Source of the DNA: Bacillus salacetis
Lineage (GTDB): Bacteria; Bacillota; Bacilli; Bacillales; Bacillaceae_B
Direction: 5' to 3'
Length of the DNA: 64,000 nucleotides
Assembly: GCF_003581585.1 (NCBI RefSeq)
Contig: NZ_QXIR01000021.1
Location: 1-64,000, forward strand
The notes beneath the pieces were generated by a model. The model saw nothing but the letters and a program-made list of their open reading frames with translations. It did no database searches and had not been told where the DNA came from. The translations under genes and the position numbers were made by a program. Below, piece after piece: positions 51,965-61,117 of the stretch. Every line of letters starts with the position of its first letter. Within the stretch, counting starts at the first letter, position 1.

Positions 51965-52027
51965 TAACATTTAAGGAAGGGTATTCCACCTTCTTAGGTC
52001 GTCAGCGTTACCATTTGCTAGTAAATA

Positions 52028-52051
52028 AAGCACGCCAATATTGGCGTGCTT
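52028..52051. terminator. bidirectional terminator
   Basis: AAGCACGCCAATATTGGCGTGCTT is a perfect 24-base palindrome between the convergent YwgA-like and restriction genes. A T-run follows on the plus strand. Confidence 0.85.
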
Positions 52052-52068
52052 CTTAATTTTTTTGCAAC

Positions 52069-55000
52069 TTACATTGCTTTAATACTACTTTCAATATGCT
52101 CTATTTCTTCTGTGGATAGCCCGTATTTTTTATAAAGTTGTATGTCTACTTCTTGGACAGAATCAGACCAATTGATATCAGATTTGTCAGTGAAGTCTTG
52201 GACAGGAACAAATCTATACGTATTTCGAGTACCATGTTGACTATTTTTAGCAAGTCCATGTAAGTATCTTACAAATTTAGATTTCATGTATTTAGCTAGA
52301 GCATTTGCATTGTTTTCATTTAATTGTAAATCAGCACCAATTACTAAATATGTTTCAGTGCATATTGAATTGTGGCTAGCTACAACGGTATTTAAATTAT
52401 CGTCACTTAACTCAGTTCCAATGTTATTAGAGTATGGTGTAAGGACTTTCCATTTATCTATCCATGATGAATTTTTTACTATATCGGTTAATTCAATATA
52501 CCCAATTCTACCTCTATTAGCATAGCATTTTATTGGTTCATTCATACTGTGGCTGTCATTCTTAAAAGTAAAGTTAGTAGAAAAACCAAAAGGATTACGA
52601 GAAGACACATATTCCATTAGGCTATCGTTATCTTTACTATAGACTTTATCTAAAATAGGAATAGCGCTGGAGTCTCTTACAAATATGCCAGAATCCTTAT
52701 ATTCCATTGGTCTAGAAACATTATTGACAATCTTATTATTCTTATATGTTACAACACGAGTTACATCGTTACTGTTTGATGAATTCCATAAGAAGTAACA
52801 TACACCGCCCCTAATATTTGTATTAGGAAATATATCTTCTGGTGTAAGCCAATCATGTAGCTCACTGAGATGACGATCATTTAACATTTCATCACGGAAC
52901 TCGTCTAATCCTTTTCCCCCGACATACCAACGTGTCGGTATAATAAGGGAGATTACATTTGGATTAAGTTGTTTTGCCAAACGCACAAAATGATGATAGA
53001 TTGGTCTCGCACTTGCTTGCGCTCCACCATCCATTTCTTGATATGGTGGATTACCAATAATTACATCAAACTTCAAATCATCATCTCCTAACAATTCTAG
53101 TAATTTAATATTAGCATTATCTTTCTTTGCATATTCGGTAAGATCGCATTCTACAATATTTTTACTAGAAATATCTTTGAAGTCACCAAAAATATAATTT
53201 TTAGCAATATTATAAATGATGTTACTTGGAGCGCACGCATAGACTTGATTTTCAAGAATCCATCTAATACGCTCGTTATAATTTGGAATTTGTTCTTTCA
53301 ATCCTTCATTTAGACGTTTAACGATCTCCGATATATATAGCCCACTTTTCGTATATAAATCAATAAACTTAACATTATAGTTGCTAAAAATACCAGGGTT
53401 ATTTTCTGCAACTAAATCAACCATCAATTTTACCACTCTTCGAGGGGTGAAAATTTGGTTTGTTTGCTGCGGGGGAATATAGTCGAAAATATCTTCGGTA
53501 AGCGTTTCGTCAAAATAGTTTGATAACCTATTCTTTGTATTGAAGAACTCTTTGATACTGGCGTTAAACACTACTTCATTAAATAAACCAGGCACTTTAC
53601 GGTTATTTCCATCTTCATCTACATAATCAAAACCATCACGAAGTTTTTTGAATTCGTCAACAGTTATACTGGTTAATTCTTCGAAGGTTGGTTCATCAAT
53701 GTGTATTTCAAAACTAGCTAAAGTCGTATCTTCGTTACCATAAGCCATAAGGAATGCAGGAATAGTTCTAGCAAAGCCACGCAAGTGATCTCGAACGTCA
53801 TCTTCAGTGGTCTTTTTCTTCTTCTCTTCCACGATGACAACTTGCTTTTCAACTGCAGTTTCAACCGTTGCTTTTACTTCTGTATTAAGATTTTCAGTAA
53901 AAGTTTGATTAATTTCAACCTTTTTCTGTTCAAACTCCGTTTTTAGTTGCTCTTCTTTAACCAAGTCATGAGCTTCTTGAGCGATTTGAATTTGCTCTGT
54001 ATAATCAAGTTCGATTTCTCGAACTTGGCTTTGATAAGTTTCTACACTCTTTTGAACCACGTCTTGAATGGTTGAAGTTACTTCATTCTTTACTTTATCC
54101 GTTTGAGTTTTATTCATGTTGAATGTTTCTTTCAACTTGCTAAATCCACTATCTAGCGTGTCCTTAATCTCGGTAGTAATAGTTGTAACTTCAGGTATTT
54201 CGGGAATATCGATTGTATCCAGAACTTTATAAATTGCGTCTCCAAAAATATCTTTAGTATGGTTAATTACAATGTCTGTAGGAATATTTATGTTTCCATC
54301 ATCATCAAGCATTGGAGTTGTTACATTGACTTCTCTTCGCTCGGTCAAGCGCTTATTCTTTTCAGGCTTAATCTTATCTAGAATTTCCTTGAATGGTGAG
54401 TTTCCACCAAAAATACCTGAGATATTTGCAAACAAAAGATTACTCATGAACCCACGTTTCACTACCTCTGTTGAAGTGATATGGGTTGGGATGGTTAATA
54501 CTTCAGTTGCATCTAATTCATGCATATTACCTTCATCATCTTCTCCAATCACTGGAAAGAAGTTTAATAGCTTTTTAATCTTCTTCTTGCGTTCCTCACT
54601 TGTTTTTGAGCTACCACTTGATAAGTTATTAGCGAACTCGTCAAAGAGCAATAGTGTTCGTTCTGGCGCGAAATCAAAGATATATGCATTATCTTTCCTA
54701 TAAAGCTTACCGTCCTGAACAAATTCATATGGATTTTGGGCACGGAAAGCTGCTTGGAAATATAAACTTGGTGACTTAATGTTGCTAAGCATAAGTACCG
54801 CAGACCATTCAGGAATTGTAATACCAGTTGTAAGTTGACCAACGGATAAAGTTATGGTTTTTTCATTTTCAGAAATTGCTTTTTTAACTTTATCAAAACT
54901 TTTCTCATTCTTCTTGTAGTCTTTTCCTTCTTCTTCAAGGATTGGATCAGTGGTAGCACTTATCCCGTCACCAGCAGCTAGTACAATCTTATAATCACTA

Positions 55001-56361
55001 AAAACAGGATGAGAATTTAACAACTTTTCAAGTGCTTTGGCAGAATTAACACGCGGTAAAAGCCAAAATGTATGGTTTAATTCGCTTCTGTGTTCATCTG
55101 TTGAAAAAGGAAATTTACCTGAAGATAGATTATCTAGGAATTTTTTCACGCTTGCTTCATACTCAAACTTGCCATCTTCTTTAACCCTGAAAAACTCATT
55201 CAAGTCGAAGGCATAATCGACATTTATATCATCTTCCAACGTCAATCCCTTTGACACACGATCCTCAATTATCTTGCTCATTTGATAGGTGAATAGACTT
55301 AGTGTTGGCAGATTTTCGTATGGATTACTTCCTGTTGTATAATCCCAATCTTTTTTTGCTTCTTGTTCATCGACATACGACCAGTTAAAAATTTGGTTTT
55401 CACTAAATTTATTGTTTGCCAAAGCCTTGAATGGAGTACCTGACAGATGCAGAGTAAAGTTTCGTTTAATTTTATCGAACACTACATCAGTTTTTGCGGT
55501 ATCAACACCCTCATGAGCTTCATCAATGATTAGTAAATCCCATTTCAGTTGACCAACCCATTCAAGTTTTTCAAATCCACCACCTGCAAATTTCGCACCT
55601 TTCAAATCTTGAAGTGAAATAAATGTGATCTGTGATGGATTCTCATGGTCAGTAGAGTTAATAAAATCAATAAAATCTTTACGAGATAATGCCTTATCTT
55701 TTAAAGCATCTGTTTCAGAAACAAATTTCATTCCTGGTTCTTGCCAAGAGATAAACTTTTTAAAATCATCAAACCAAGAATTGGCTATTGCAGGTCTGTT
55801 GGTTACGATAAGTACATTTTTCGCATTAATTTTTCTCACAAAATCATATGAAGTCAGTGTTTTCCCAAAGCGAGGTTTTGCATTCCAAAGAAATTCCCTA
55901 GGTTCTTGTGTACTATTGTAATAATCAAGTGTTAACTGAACCGCCTTACTTTGTTCATTCCGAAGGAGATAGTCCGAGTTTGCTTCATCAATTTGAATTT
56001 CATCATAATCACGATTGATAAACTTGTCCGTCAGGGTTTCTGCCTTCTCAGGTGTTCCATTAAAGTAAAACCATTCATCAGCATGATTATTAAAATCTTT
56101 TTTTGGAATCCCATTCTGTAGAAGGAAACGGTGAAGCGATTTATCATGAAACCATGTACCATCAGACTTCTTTGCGACCTTTTCAAATAGAATTTTAGGA
56201 TTAAGTCCTGCTGTTCCAACCTGTTCAAAAATTCGTTTTTTGACCTGCCTACTTGTATCACCGATTTTAATGTAACCCTCATGAGAAGGAATTTCAGGCA
56301 AGGTATAAGCGTATATCTTCAAGTCTAATTCTTCATACGGTTTAATGATTGTTTTATCCAT
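52069..56361 (-). CDS. nuclease-helicase-methyltransferase of a restriction-modification system
   Basis: A 1430-aa protein. The N-terminus (about 15-110; GYIKIGDTSRQVKKRIFEQV) resembles GIY-YIG/T5orf172-type nucleases. An SF2 helicase follows, with FGKT near 165, DEAH from D280 and SGTPF near 305, and a C-terminal lobe around 440-600. A Glu/Lys-rich coiled-coil-like stretch (about 730-870) leads to an N6-adenine methylase of the Eco57I type with IFTPRRVVKL near 970 and NPPY at 1104. The C-terminal ~320 residues are probably target recognition. Its SAM motif I is weak (FIDLYTKSG). It follows the small subunit with an 8-base overlap and ends at a convergent terminator. Confidence 0.85.
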   Translation of the reverse strand: MDKTIIKPYEELDLKIYAYTLPEIPSHEGYIKIGDTSRQVKKRIFEQVGTAGLNPKILFEKVAKKSDGTWFHDKSLHRFLLQNGIPKKDFNNHADEWFYFNGTPEKAETLTDKFINRDYDEIQIDEANSDYLLRNEQSKAVQLTLDYYNSTQEPREFLWNAKPRFGKTLTSYDFVRKINAKNVLIVTNRPAIANSWFDDFKKFISWQEPGMKFVSETDALKDKALSRKDFIDFINSTDHENPSQITFISLQDLKGAKFAGGGFEKLEWVGQLKWDLLIIDEAHEGVDTAKTDVVFDKIKRNFTLHLSGTPFKALANNKFSENQIFNWSYVDEQEAKKDWDYTTGSNPYENLPTLSLFTYQMSKIIEDRVSKGLTLEDDINVDYAFDLNEFFRVKEDGKFEYEASVKKFLDNLSSGKFPFSTDEHRSELNHTFWLLPRVNSAKALEKLLNSHPVFSDYKIVLAAGDGISATTDPILEEEGKDYKKNEKSFDKVKKAISENEKTITLSVGQLTTGITIPEWSAVLMLSNIKSPSLYFQAAFRAQNPYEFVQDGKLYRKDNAYIFDFAPERTLLLFDEFANNLSSGSSKTSEERKKKIKKLLNFFPVIGEDDEGNMHELDATEVLTIPTHITSTEVVKRGFMSNLLFANISGIFGGNSPFKEILDKIKPEKNKRLTERREVNVTTPMLDDDGNINIPTDIVINHTKDIFGDAIYKVLDTIDIPEIPEVTTITTEIKDTLDSGFSKLKETFNMNKTQTDKVKNEVTSTIQDVVQKSVETYQSQVREIELDYTEQIQIAQEAHDLVKEEQLKTEFEQKKVEINQTFTENLNTEVKATVETAVEKQVVIVEEKKKKTTEDDVRDHLRGFARTIPAFLMAYGNEDTTLASFEIHIDEPTFEELTSITVDEFKKLRDGFDYVDEDGNNRKVPGLFNEVVFNASIKEFFNTKNRLSNYFDETLTEDIFDYIPPQQTNQIFTPRRVVKLMVDLVAENNPGIFSNYNVKFIDLYTKSGLYISEIVKRLNEGLKEQIPNYNERIRWILENQVYACAPSNIIYNIAKNYIFGDFKDISSKNIVECDLTEYAKKDNANIKLLELLGDDDLKFDVIIGNPPYQEMDGGAQASARPIYHHFVRLAKQLNPNVISLIIPTRWYVGGKGLDEFRDEMLNDRHLSELHDWLTPEDIFPNTNIRGGVCYFLWNSSNSNDVTRVVTYKNNKIVNNVSRPMEYKDSGIFVRDSSAIPILDKVYSKDNDSLMEYVSSRNPFGFSTNFTFKNDSHSMNEPIKCYANRGRIGYIELTDIVKNSSWIDKWKVLTPYSNNIGTELSDDNLNTVVASHNSICTETYLVIGADLQLNENNANALAKYMKSKFVRYLHGLAKNSQHGTRNTYRFVPVQDFTDKSDINWSDSVQEVDIQLYKKYGLSTEEIEHIESSIKAM

Positions 56362-57112
56362 TTACTTCCTCCATCTCTTCCTTATAGACATGAGTAATCT
56401 TCACAGGAATGTATTTCATTTGTTTTTTTTCTTTTTCAAATACTTCTTCATCATCAAAAGAGTCAAACAAATCCAGTTGCTCAACTACTGAATGGCTTAA
56501 AGAATCTCCATCTTCTTTTTTTATACCCTCAAGAATATCCATAAGCGTATATTCAGTGCGTTGAACCTTAATTGTCTTACCATCTTTTCGGAGGTTTATA
56601 GGATTCCACTCACTAAACACAATAGGATTGCCATCAGGAGCTAATTTAGTTAGAAAGTTTCCCTGTGCAATATTATTTGAGATTATCAATTTTGCACTGT
56701 CCAAAACCTTCTTTTTAACCTTTGCATCATGTTGTATTGCTTGTTGTTGATAGGCTTCATAATAGACCTGGTACATATTCATAACACATTTTTGCGCGTT
56801 ATCTTCAAGCAGTTCAACACCATATATTGTTGATAATGCAAGTAACGAATAGTTCTCATAACGTATTAAGTTATCACCATAATTCTTTACTACCATCTTC
56901 ATTTTTCTATTCAAAACTTCAACTAGGAAAGCTCCTTCTCCAGCAGCAGGCTCTAGAAAAGTAGAAGTTAAGTTCTGACATGCTTCACGAATGTTAGGCA
57001 AGTCAAGCATTTTATTAATAATCCTTTTCGGTGTGAACACTTCACCGTGATTTTGGATACGTATTTTACTTTTTATTATTTTTTCGTTAGTAGATTCGGG
57101 TAAATCACTCAT
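56354..57112 (-). CDS. small N6-DNA methylase subunit
   Basis: A 252-aa protein with GEVFTPKRIINKMLDL (24-38) and a good SAM-binding motif I, FLEPAAGEG (52-60), but without an NPPY catalytic tetrapeptide. The 1430-aa partner has the reverse: NPPY but a degraded motif I. The two may complement each other in one active complex; that is inference. Translation is coupled to the large gene by an 8-base overlap. GGAG lies about ten bases before ATG 57112. Confidence 0.8.
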   Translation of the reverse strand: MSDLPESTNEKIIKSKIRIQNHGEVFTPKRIINKMLDLPNIREACQNLTSTFLEPAAGEGAFLVEVLNRKMKMVVKNYGDNLIRYENYSLLALSTIYGVELLEDNAQKCVMNMYQVYYEAYQQQAIQHDAKVKKKVLDSAKLIISNNIAQGNFLTKLAPDGNPIVFSEWNPINLRKDGKTIKVQRTEYTLMDILEGIKKEDGDSLSHSVVEQLDLFDSFDDEEVFEKEKKQMKYIPVKITHVYKEEMEEVNG

Positions 57113-57299
57113 CTTCTCGTATCTCCATTCAAAAGAAGTTTGTACGTTTGGAATATATCTATTTCCAATTATATAGGAATTGATGACCTACATGATAGCC
57201 TATTTGGCAATATTTATGATGTGCAGTCTGGTTTCTTGGTTACGTCCCAATTAGTTTTACGGATATTTCACAATGATAAATATATATTATATATTTGGA

Positions 57300-57333
57300 T
57301 GTCTATACTGATAGACAGTCCATATATGGGACT
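57300..57333. promoter_or_regulatory. two adjoining palindromes upstream of the restriction genes
   Basis: TGTCTAT/ATAGACA (57300-57317) and AGTCC/GGACT (57317-57333) adjoin each other in the 255-bp spacer between the HTH gene and the methylase gene. They could be operator sites for the HTH protein. The rest of the spacer (57113-57299) is AT-rich without a gene. Confidence 0.45.
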
Positions 57334-57367
57334 AGGAACATAGAGGGACATATAAAAGGTAAAAAGT

Positions 57368-57550
57368 TTACTTTCTTGACCTATCTATTATATATTCCTC
57401 CAGGCATTTTTTTGGTATTCTCCATTTCCTTCCCACCCTAAACGCTTTTAACTCCCCGCTGTTAAGCAACTTATATGCATAATTTCTGCCAATATATAAA
57501 ATCTCCATTACTTCTTCTACATCTAATATGTCATTTTCTGAATTAATCAC
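57368..57550 (-). CDS. excisionase-family HTH protein
   Basis: A 60-aa protein with a MerR/excisionase-type helix-turn-helix: DVEEVMEILYIGRNYAYKLL then FRVGRKWRIPKKCLEEYI. GTG 57550 is eight bases after AGGAGG. It is upstream of the restriction-modification pair in the same direction, so it could control those genes or serve element excision. It is not tied to a recombinase directly, so excisionase function is only a family inference. Confidence 0.8.
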   Translation of the reverse strand: MINSENDILDVEEVMEILYIGRNYAYKLLNSGELKAFRVGRKWRIPKKCLEEYIIDRSRK

Positions 57551-57715
57551 AACAATGACCTCCTAATGATTATTTTAAATTATTGTTGATTAAGGAGCGT
57601 TATTAAAGGTCATTTATCGTTGTTTGTACATCTCAAGATAAATAAGAAATACTCAAAAAATAATTATTTTTGTATATAATTAGTCTAAAAGGAATGATAA
57701 GGGAGCTTAGCATAG

Positions 57716-59023
57716 ATGGAGGCATTTCAAAATCTTTTTGACCAGCTAGGAATTATTGGAGATGTTAATCTGGTTGTAAAGGATAATAATTATGAAGCAA
57801 TACAATTTGGGGAGTTTTTCAGGTCGTTTTGTGAGGAGCTGGAATTAGAAGAAAAAGTGGTTCGAGAACATATATGGGATTATGCGCTTTACGAGGTATA
57901 TAGAGAATGTTGTACCTTCAATAGTGAGGATCTTGATTTATTGGAAAGTCTTGATGAAGAGGATGTGAATGGTATAACTCTAGGGGACATATTAGACGAA
58001 AAATACTGTATTTCTCCCGAGTCCTACTATGAAAGTTTTGGGTATTTGCTAAATGATAAAAATGATCAATTCACGAAAGCCAAAGAAAGGGAAAAAATAA
58101 TTCAGTCAATTCAAGATACAAGCATGATTAAAAGTAGGCACTTTGAATATATCCTAAAAGAAGTAACCTTCTTTAATGTTTACAAGGATAAATTGAAACG
58201 CCACCAGCAGCCATTTAATAAGGCTGCAGATAAATTGAACGGAGTAAAAGACATTGAAAAATTTAAGAACAATACATTGTTTTTTTTACGACAGTTAGGC
58301 AAAGCTAATAATATAAATTATACATATGATCTTGAGTGCTTTGAAAAGTCAGCAAATTTATTATTTATTTTCAGCTTGTACGCATGCGTGGAGAAGAATC
58401 AGCATGCTTTTGATAATGAGAAGAAGGAAGAGTATTATTTTAATACACTTTCATCTTTGGTTGTTATTGAAAATATTGAACTAAAGTTATACATATTAAA
58501 GACTTTAATTGAGAAGGAAGTCTTGTTTACATATAAAAAGTTAGAATTCAATTTATTGCTGCACAGAATTACTATTCTTTCCGTACTGTATCCTCTCTTA
58601 ATTAAAGAGTTCATAGTGCAAAATTTGATTATAACCGATAAAAACATTGGAGTTACGGCTAGTAACAAGGTTGATGAATTTTTATCCGATGCTAAAGTAA
58701 AAAAACTAAAAGAGAAAGCATTTGTATTTGAGTTGTTAAAAAATCATAAGGGTTATAACCTGAATAAACTGGCTGATGCATTTGAGTCTATAGAGGTTAA
58801 AAATGTAAAGCTATTTGAAAATTTATATACACGAGTTTCTAGTCTTCAAGTAATAAAAAGCGAATCAATGGATCAATTTAAATTAGATCTTTATGAATCA
58901 ATGGATACATTTAATCAAATCGAATCGCTGTCAAACCATAATATATTAGCTATTTTGGAAGGTCTCTTGATTGAAATGCAAAACAAAGTCACTTCGAAGT
59001 GGAGAAGTATTAGAAAAAAATAA
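57716..59023 (+). CDS. unknown protein
   Basis: A 435-aa, mostly helical protein with no family I recognise. It lacks a signal peptide and clear membrane helices; hydrophobic stretches such as ANLLFIFSLYACVEK and ITILSVLYPLLIKEF look like buried helices. GGGAG lies about ten bases upstream of ATG 57716 and a terminator follows, so it is an independent unit. Its place between the defence genes and the replication helicase fits either a defence gene or a mobility accessory. Confidence 0.75.
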   Translation: MEAFQNLFDQLGIIGDVNLVVKDNNYEAIQFGEFFRSFCEELELEEKVVREHIWDYALYEVYRECCTFNSEDLDLLESLDEEDVNGITLGDILDEKYCISPESYYESFGYLLNDKNDQFTKAKEREKIIQSIQDTSMIKSRHFEYILKEVTFFNVYKDKLKRHQQPFNKAADKLNGVKDIEKFKNNTLFFLRQLGKANNINYTYDLECFEKSANLLFIFSLYACVEKNQHAFDNEKKEEYYFNTLSSLVVIENIELKLYILKTLIEKEVLFTYKKLEFNLLLHRITILSVLYPLLIKEFIVQNLIITDKNIGVTASNKVDEFLSDAKVKKLKEKAFVFELLKNHKGYNLNKLADAFESIEVKNVKLFENLYTRVSSLQVIKSESMDQFKLDLYESMDTFNQIESLSNHNILAILEGLLIEMQNKVTSKWRSIRKK

Positions 59024-59032
59024 AAAAAATTT

Positions 59033-59069
59033 ACCGTTACTCCTAGAAATGGGGGGTAACGGTTTTTTT
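59033..59069 (+). terminator. terminator after the 435-aa gene
   Basis: ACCGTTACTCC pairs with GGGGTAACGGT, followed by TTTTTTT. Confidence 0.9.
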
Positions 59070-59162
59070 AATGTTATCAAGGGTTTTACTAGCATATTTG
59101 AAAATTACCCCGCTCCCCAGTAAATACTACGGGTTTATTCTGGTAGCAAGGAGGGAGACAAG

Positions 59163-60839
59163 ATGGCAAAGAAAAAGAATAAACAAAATAAGAATGATCA
59201 TGGACGTAATTCAATATCGGAATTAATGGACAGTCATCTTTCCTTGTTGGATGTTGATAGGATAGATGGTTCTGGACTAATAAGTAAGAAGGAAATGGCA
59301 TCGGGGGAGGAAGAAAGTGACATAAAGATCAAACACTTTCCTCCTAAAGAGGCAAAAAAGAAATCAAATATTAATGACCTATTTAAGGGGAATTTGTCGT
59401 TCTTGGATAAGGAGATATTTCAGGAAGATAAAGAGCCAAACAAGGTAAAACAATTAAAGGCGATTCAAAATAAGGATATTAAAAGATCAAGTAAAGATCG
59501 AGGTCAACCGAAGGGGAATCATAGTACCTATGATGAAGGTTATAAAAACAACATTGAATATCAAGTATATAAAAGCCTTTTAGAAAGGCACCAGTTTAGG
59601 GTGCACAATGATGATGTTTACATTTATAAATCTAAATTGGGCTATTTTAAAAAACTTACAGGCAATGAATTTAAAGTCCTAATAAGGGATGGCTGGAATG
59701 AACGGATTGAAATGCAGCTTAATAAATACAAGGTTGATGACGTAATTGATCGTATTAAAGGGACTAGATCATTACAAATTGCCAGTAACAGCTTTGACCA
59801 ACATGATGATTTTGTGAATTTTAAAAATCGGGTTTTATGCGTAATCAGTGAGGAACTATATGATCACTCAGCGGATTTTAATTTTAAAAGTTTTATTAAT
59901 GCTAATTACGACCCAAATATTAAAGAAAAGAAGGGCAAGGTATTTAGAAAATTCATCGACCAATGTACAGAGGGAGATACCGATAAAATTAAGTTGCTTC
60001 AAGAAATATGCGGTTACGCATTTAGCAATTATTCTAATGCCAAGAAGTTTTTTGTTTTTATAGGTAAACCGCATACTGGAAAATCAACGTTATTGGATCT
60101 CCTTAAAGAGATTATAGGAAGTGAATATACATCAGCAATACCTCTTCATAAACTTGGTGATCGTTTTATGACAGCAAATTTATTCGAAGCAAAGCTAAAC
60201 ATCTCTGGTGAATTAAATGAAGGGGAATTGAAAGGTCTAAATACCATTAAGTCTTTAACTGGAAACGATGACCTAACTGCTGAAAGAAAAGGAAAAGATC
60301 CATTCGTATTTAAGAACCGAAGTAAATTGATTTTTGCGGGAAACCATATGCCGTTGTTAAAGCGGTTAGATAGCACATCCGCCTTTTTTGACCGAATTAT
60401 CTTTGTTATGTTCAACAACTCAATTCCAGAGGATCAAAGGGATCTTAATCTAAAGGAAAAACTGCTCGAAGAAAAGGACTATATTGTTCATTGGGCTATA
60501 AAAGGATTAAGAAGGTTAATCAGTAATAACTTTATTTTTACAAGCTGTGATGACTCTTTGGAATTTAAAAACCAGTATATACAGGATGTAAATACAGCCT
60601 TCTCGTTTATTGAGTCTTGTTGTGATATTAATCGTTTCGATAAAGATTTTCGTGTTCATAAAAAAGACTTATATAATGCCTACAGTAAATATTGTGCCAA
60701 TAATTGTTTAATCGCATTAAACAAAACGGAATTTTTCAACCAGTTAAATTCCATGTCATTTGAAAAAAAGAAAATCAGAATTAAAGGCTCAATTCCCCTT
60801 GAAGGCTATATAGGAATTGCCTTAAGAGAAGATAGGTAA
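59163..60839 (+). CDS. D5/P4-type replication helicase (primase family)
   Basis: A 558-aa protein of the phage/plasmid primase-helicase family. The N-terminal ~180 residues are Lys-rich and divergent; the C-terminal AAA+/SF3-like helicase has Walker A GKPHTGKST (301-309), NISGELNEGELKG, LTGNDDLTAERKGKDPFVFK and KLIFAGNHMPLLKR. SCC elements carry similar helicase genes next to their recombinases, which allow autonomous replication after excision. AAGGAGG lies before ATG 59163. No clear primase active site is seen in the N-terminal half. Confidence 0.85.
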   Translation: MAKKKNKQNKNDHGRNSISELMDSHLSLLDVDRIDGSGLISKKEMASGEEESDIKIKHFPPKEAKKKSNINDLFKGNLSFLDKEIFQEDKEPNKVKQLKAIQNKDIKRSSKDRGQPKGNHSTYDEGYKNNIEYQVYKSLLERHQFRVHNDDVYIYKSKLGYFKKLTGNEFKVLIRDGWNERIEMQLNKYKVDDVIDRIKGTRSLQIASNSFDQHDDFVNFKNRVLCVISEELYDHSADFNFKSFINANYDPNIKEKKGKVFRKFIDQCTEGDTDKIKLLQEICGYAFSNYSNAKKFFVFIGKPHTGKSTLLDLLKEIIGSEYTSAIPLHKLGDRFMTANLFEAKLNISGELNEGELKGLNTIKSLTGNDDLTAERKGKDPFVFKNRSKLIFAGNHMPLLKRLDSTSAFFDRIIFVMFNNSIPEDQRDLNLKEKLLEEKDYIVHWAIKGLRRLISNNFIFTSCDDSLEFKNQYIQDVNTAFSFIESCCDINRFDKDFRVHKKDLYNAYSKYCANNCLIALNKTEFFNQLNSMSFEKKKIRIKGSIPLEGYIGIALREDR

Positions 60840-60859
60840 AGGAAATAAGGTAAAAAGTT

Positions 60860-60960
60860 GCTACATTTGCTACAAATCACTTTAAAGTGCTGATAATCCA
60901 ATACCTATGCTGTAGCAAGTAATGAAACTTTCTACTACTTGCAAGCTACAAATGGCTACA
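60860..60960. repeat. GCTACA repeats, possible replication origin
   Basis: GCTACA at 60860, 60869, 60945 and 60955, and inverted TGTAGC at 60911. Two pairs have about 9-10 bp spacing, as iterons on one helix face would. The site directly follows the replication helicase gene. Confidence 0.45.
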
Positions 60961-61017
60961 GGGAAAGTAAAATCAAGAAGATCATTTATATATTATATAT
61001 GTGAGGTTGAAGCAATA

Positions 61018-61116
61018 ATGGATAGCATGGAGATATATGAGTATGAAAATCTTATTAATATCATATCGGAAGTACTCTTGGATTATATAAAATCAACTAA
61101 TGAGGAGAGAAACTAA
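61018..61116 (+). CDS. possible short ORF before the recombinase
   Basis: Thirty-two codons, MDSMEIYEYENLINIISEVL and KSTNEERN at the end, with GAGG about 11 bases upstream. Its stop is one base before the recombinase start, so it may act in translational coupling. It may equally be non-functional; no family recognised. Confidence 0.4.
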   Translation: MDSMEIYEYENLINIISEVLLDYIKSTNEERN

Positions 61117-61117
61117 A

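Noticed and set aside
57140-57343. 67-codon plus-strand ORF
   Set aside because: Lies over the palindromic control region of the restriction genes; no ribosome site.
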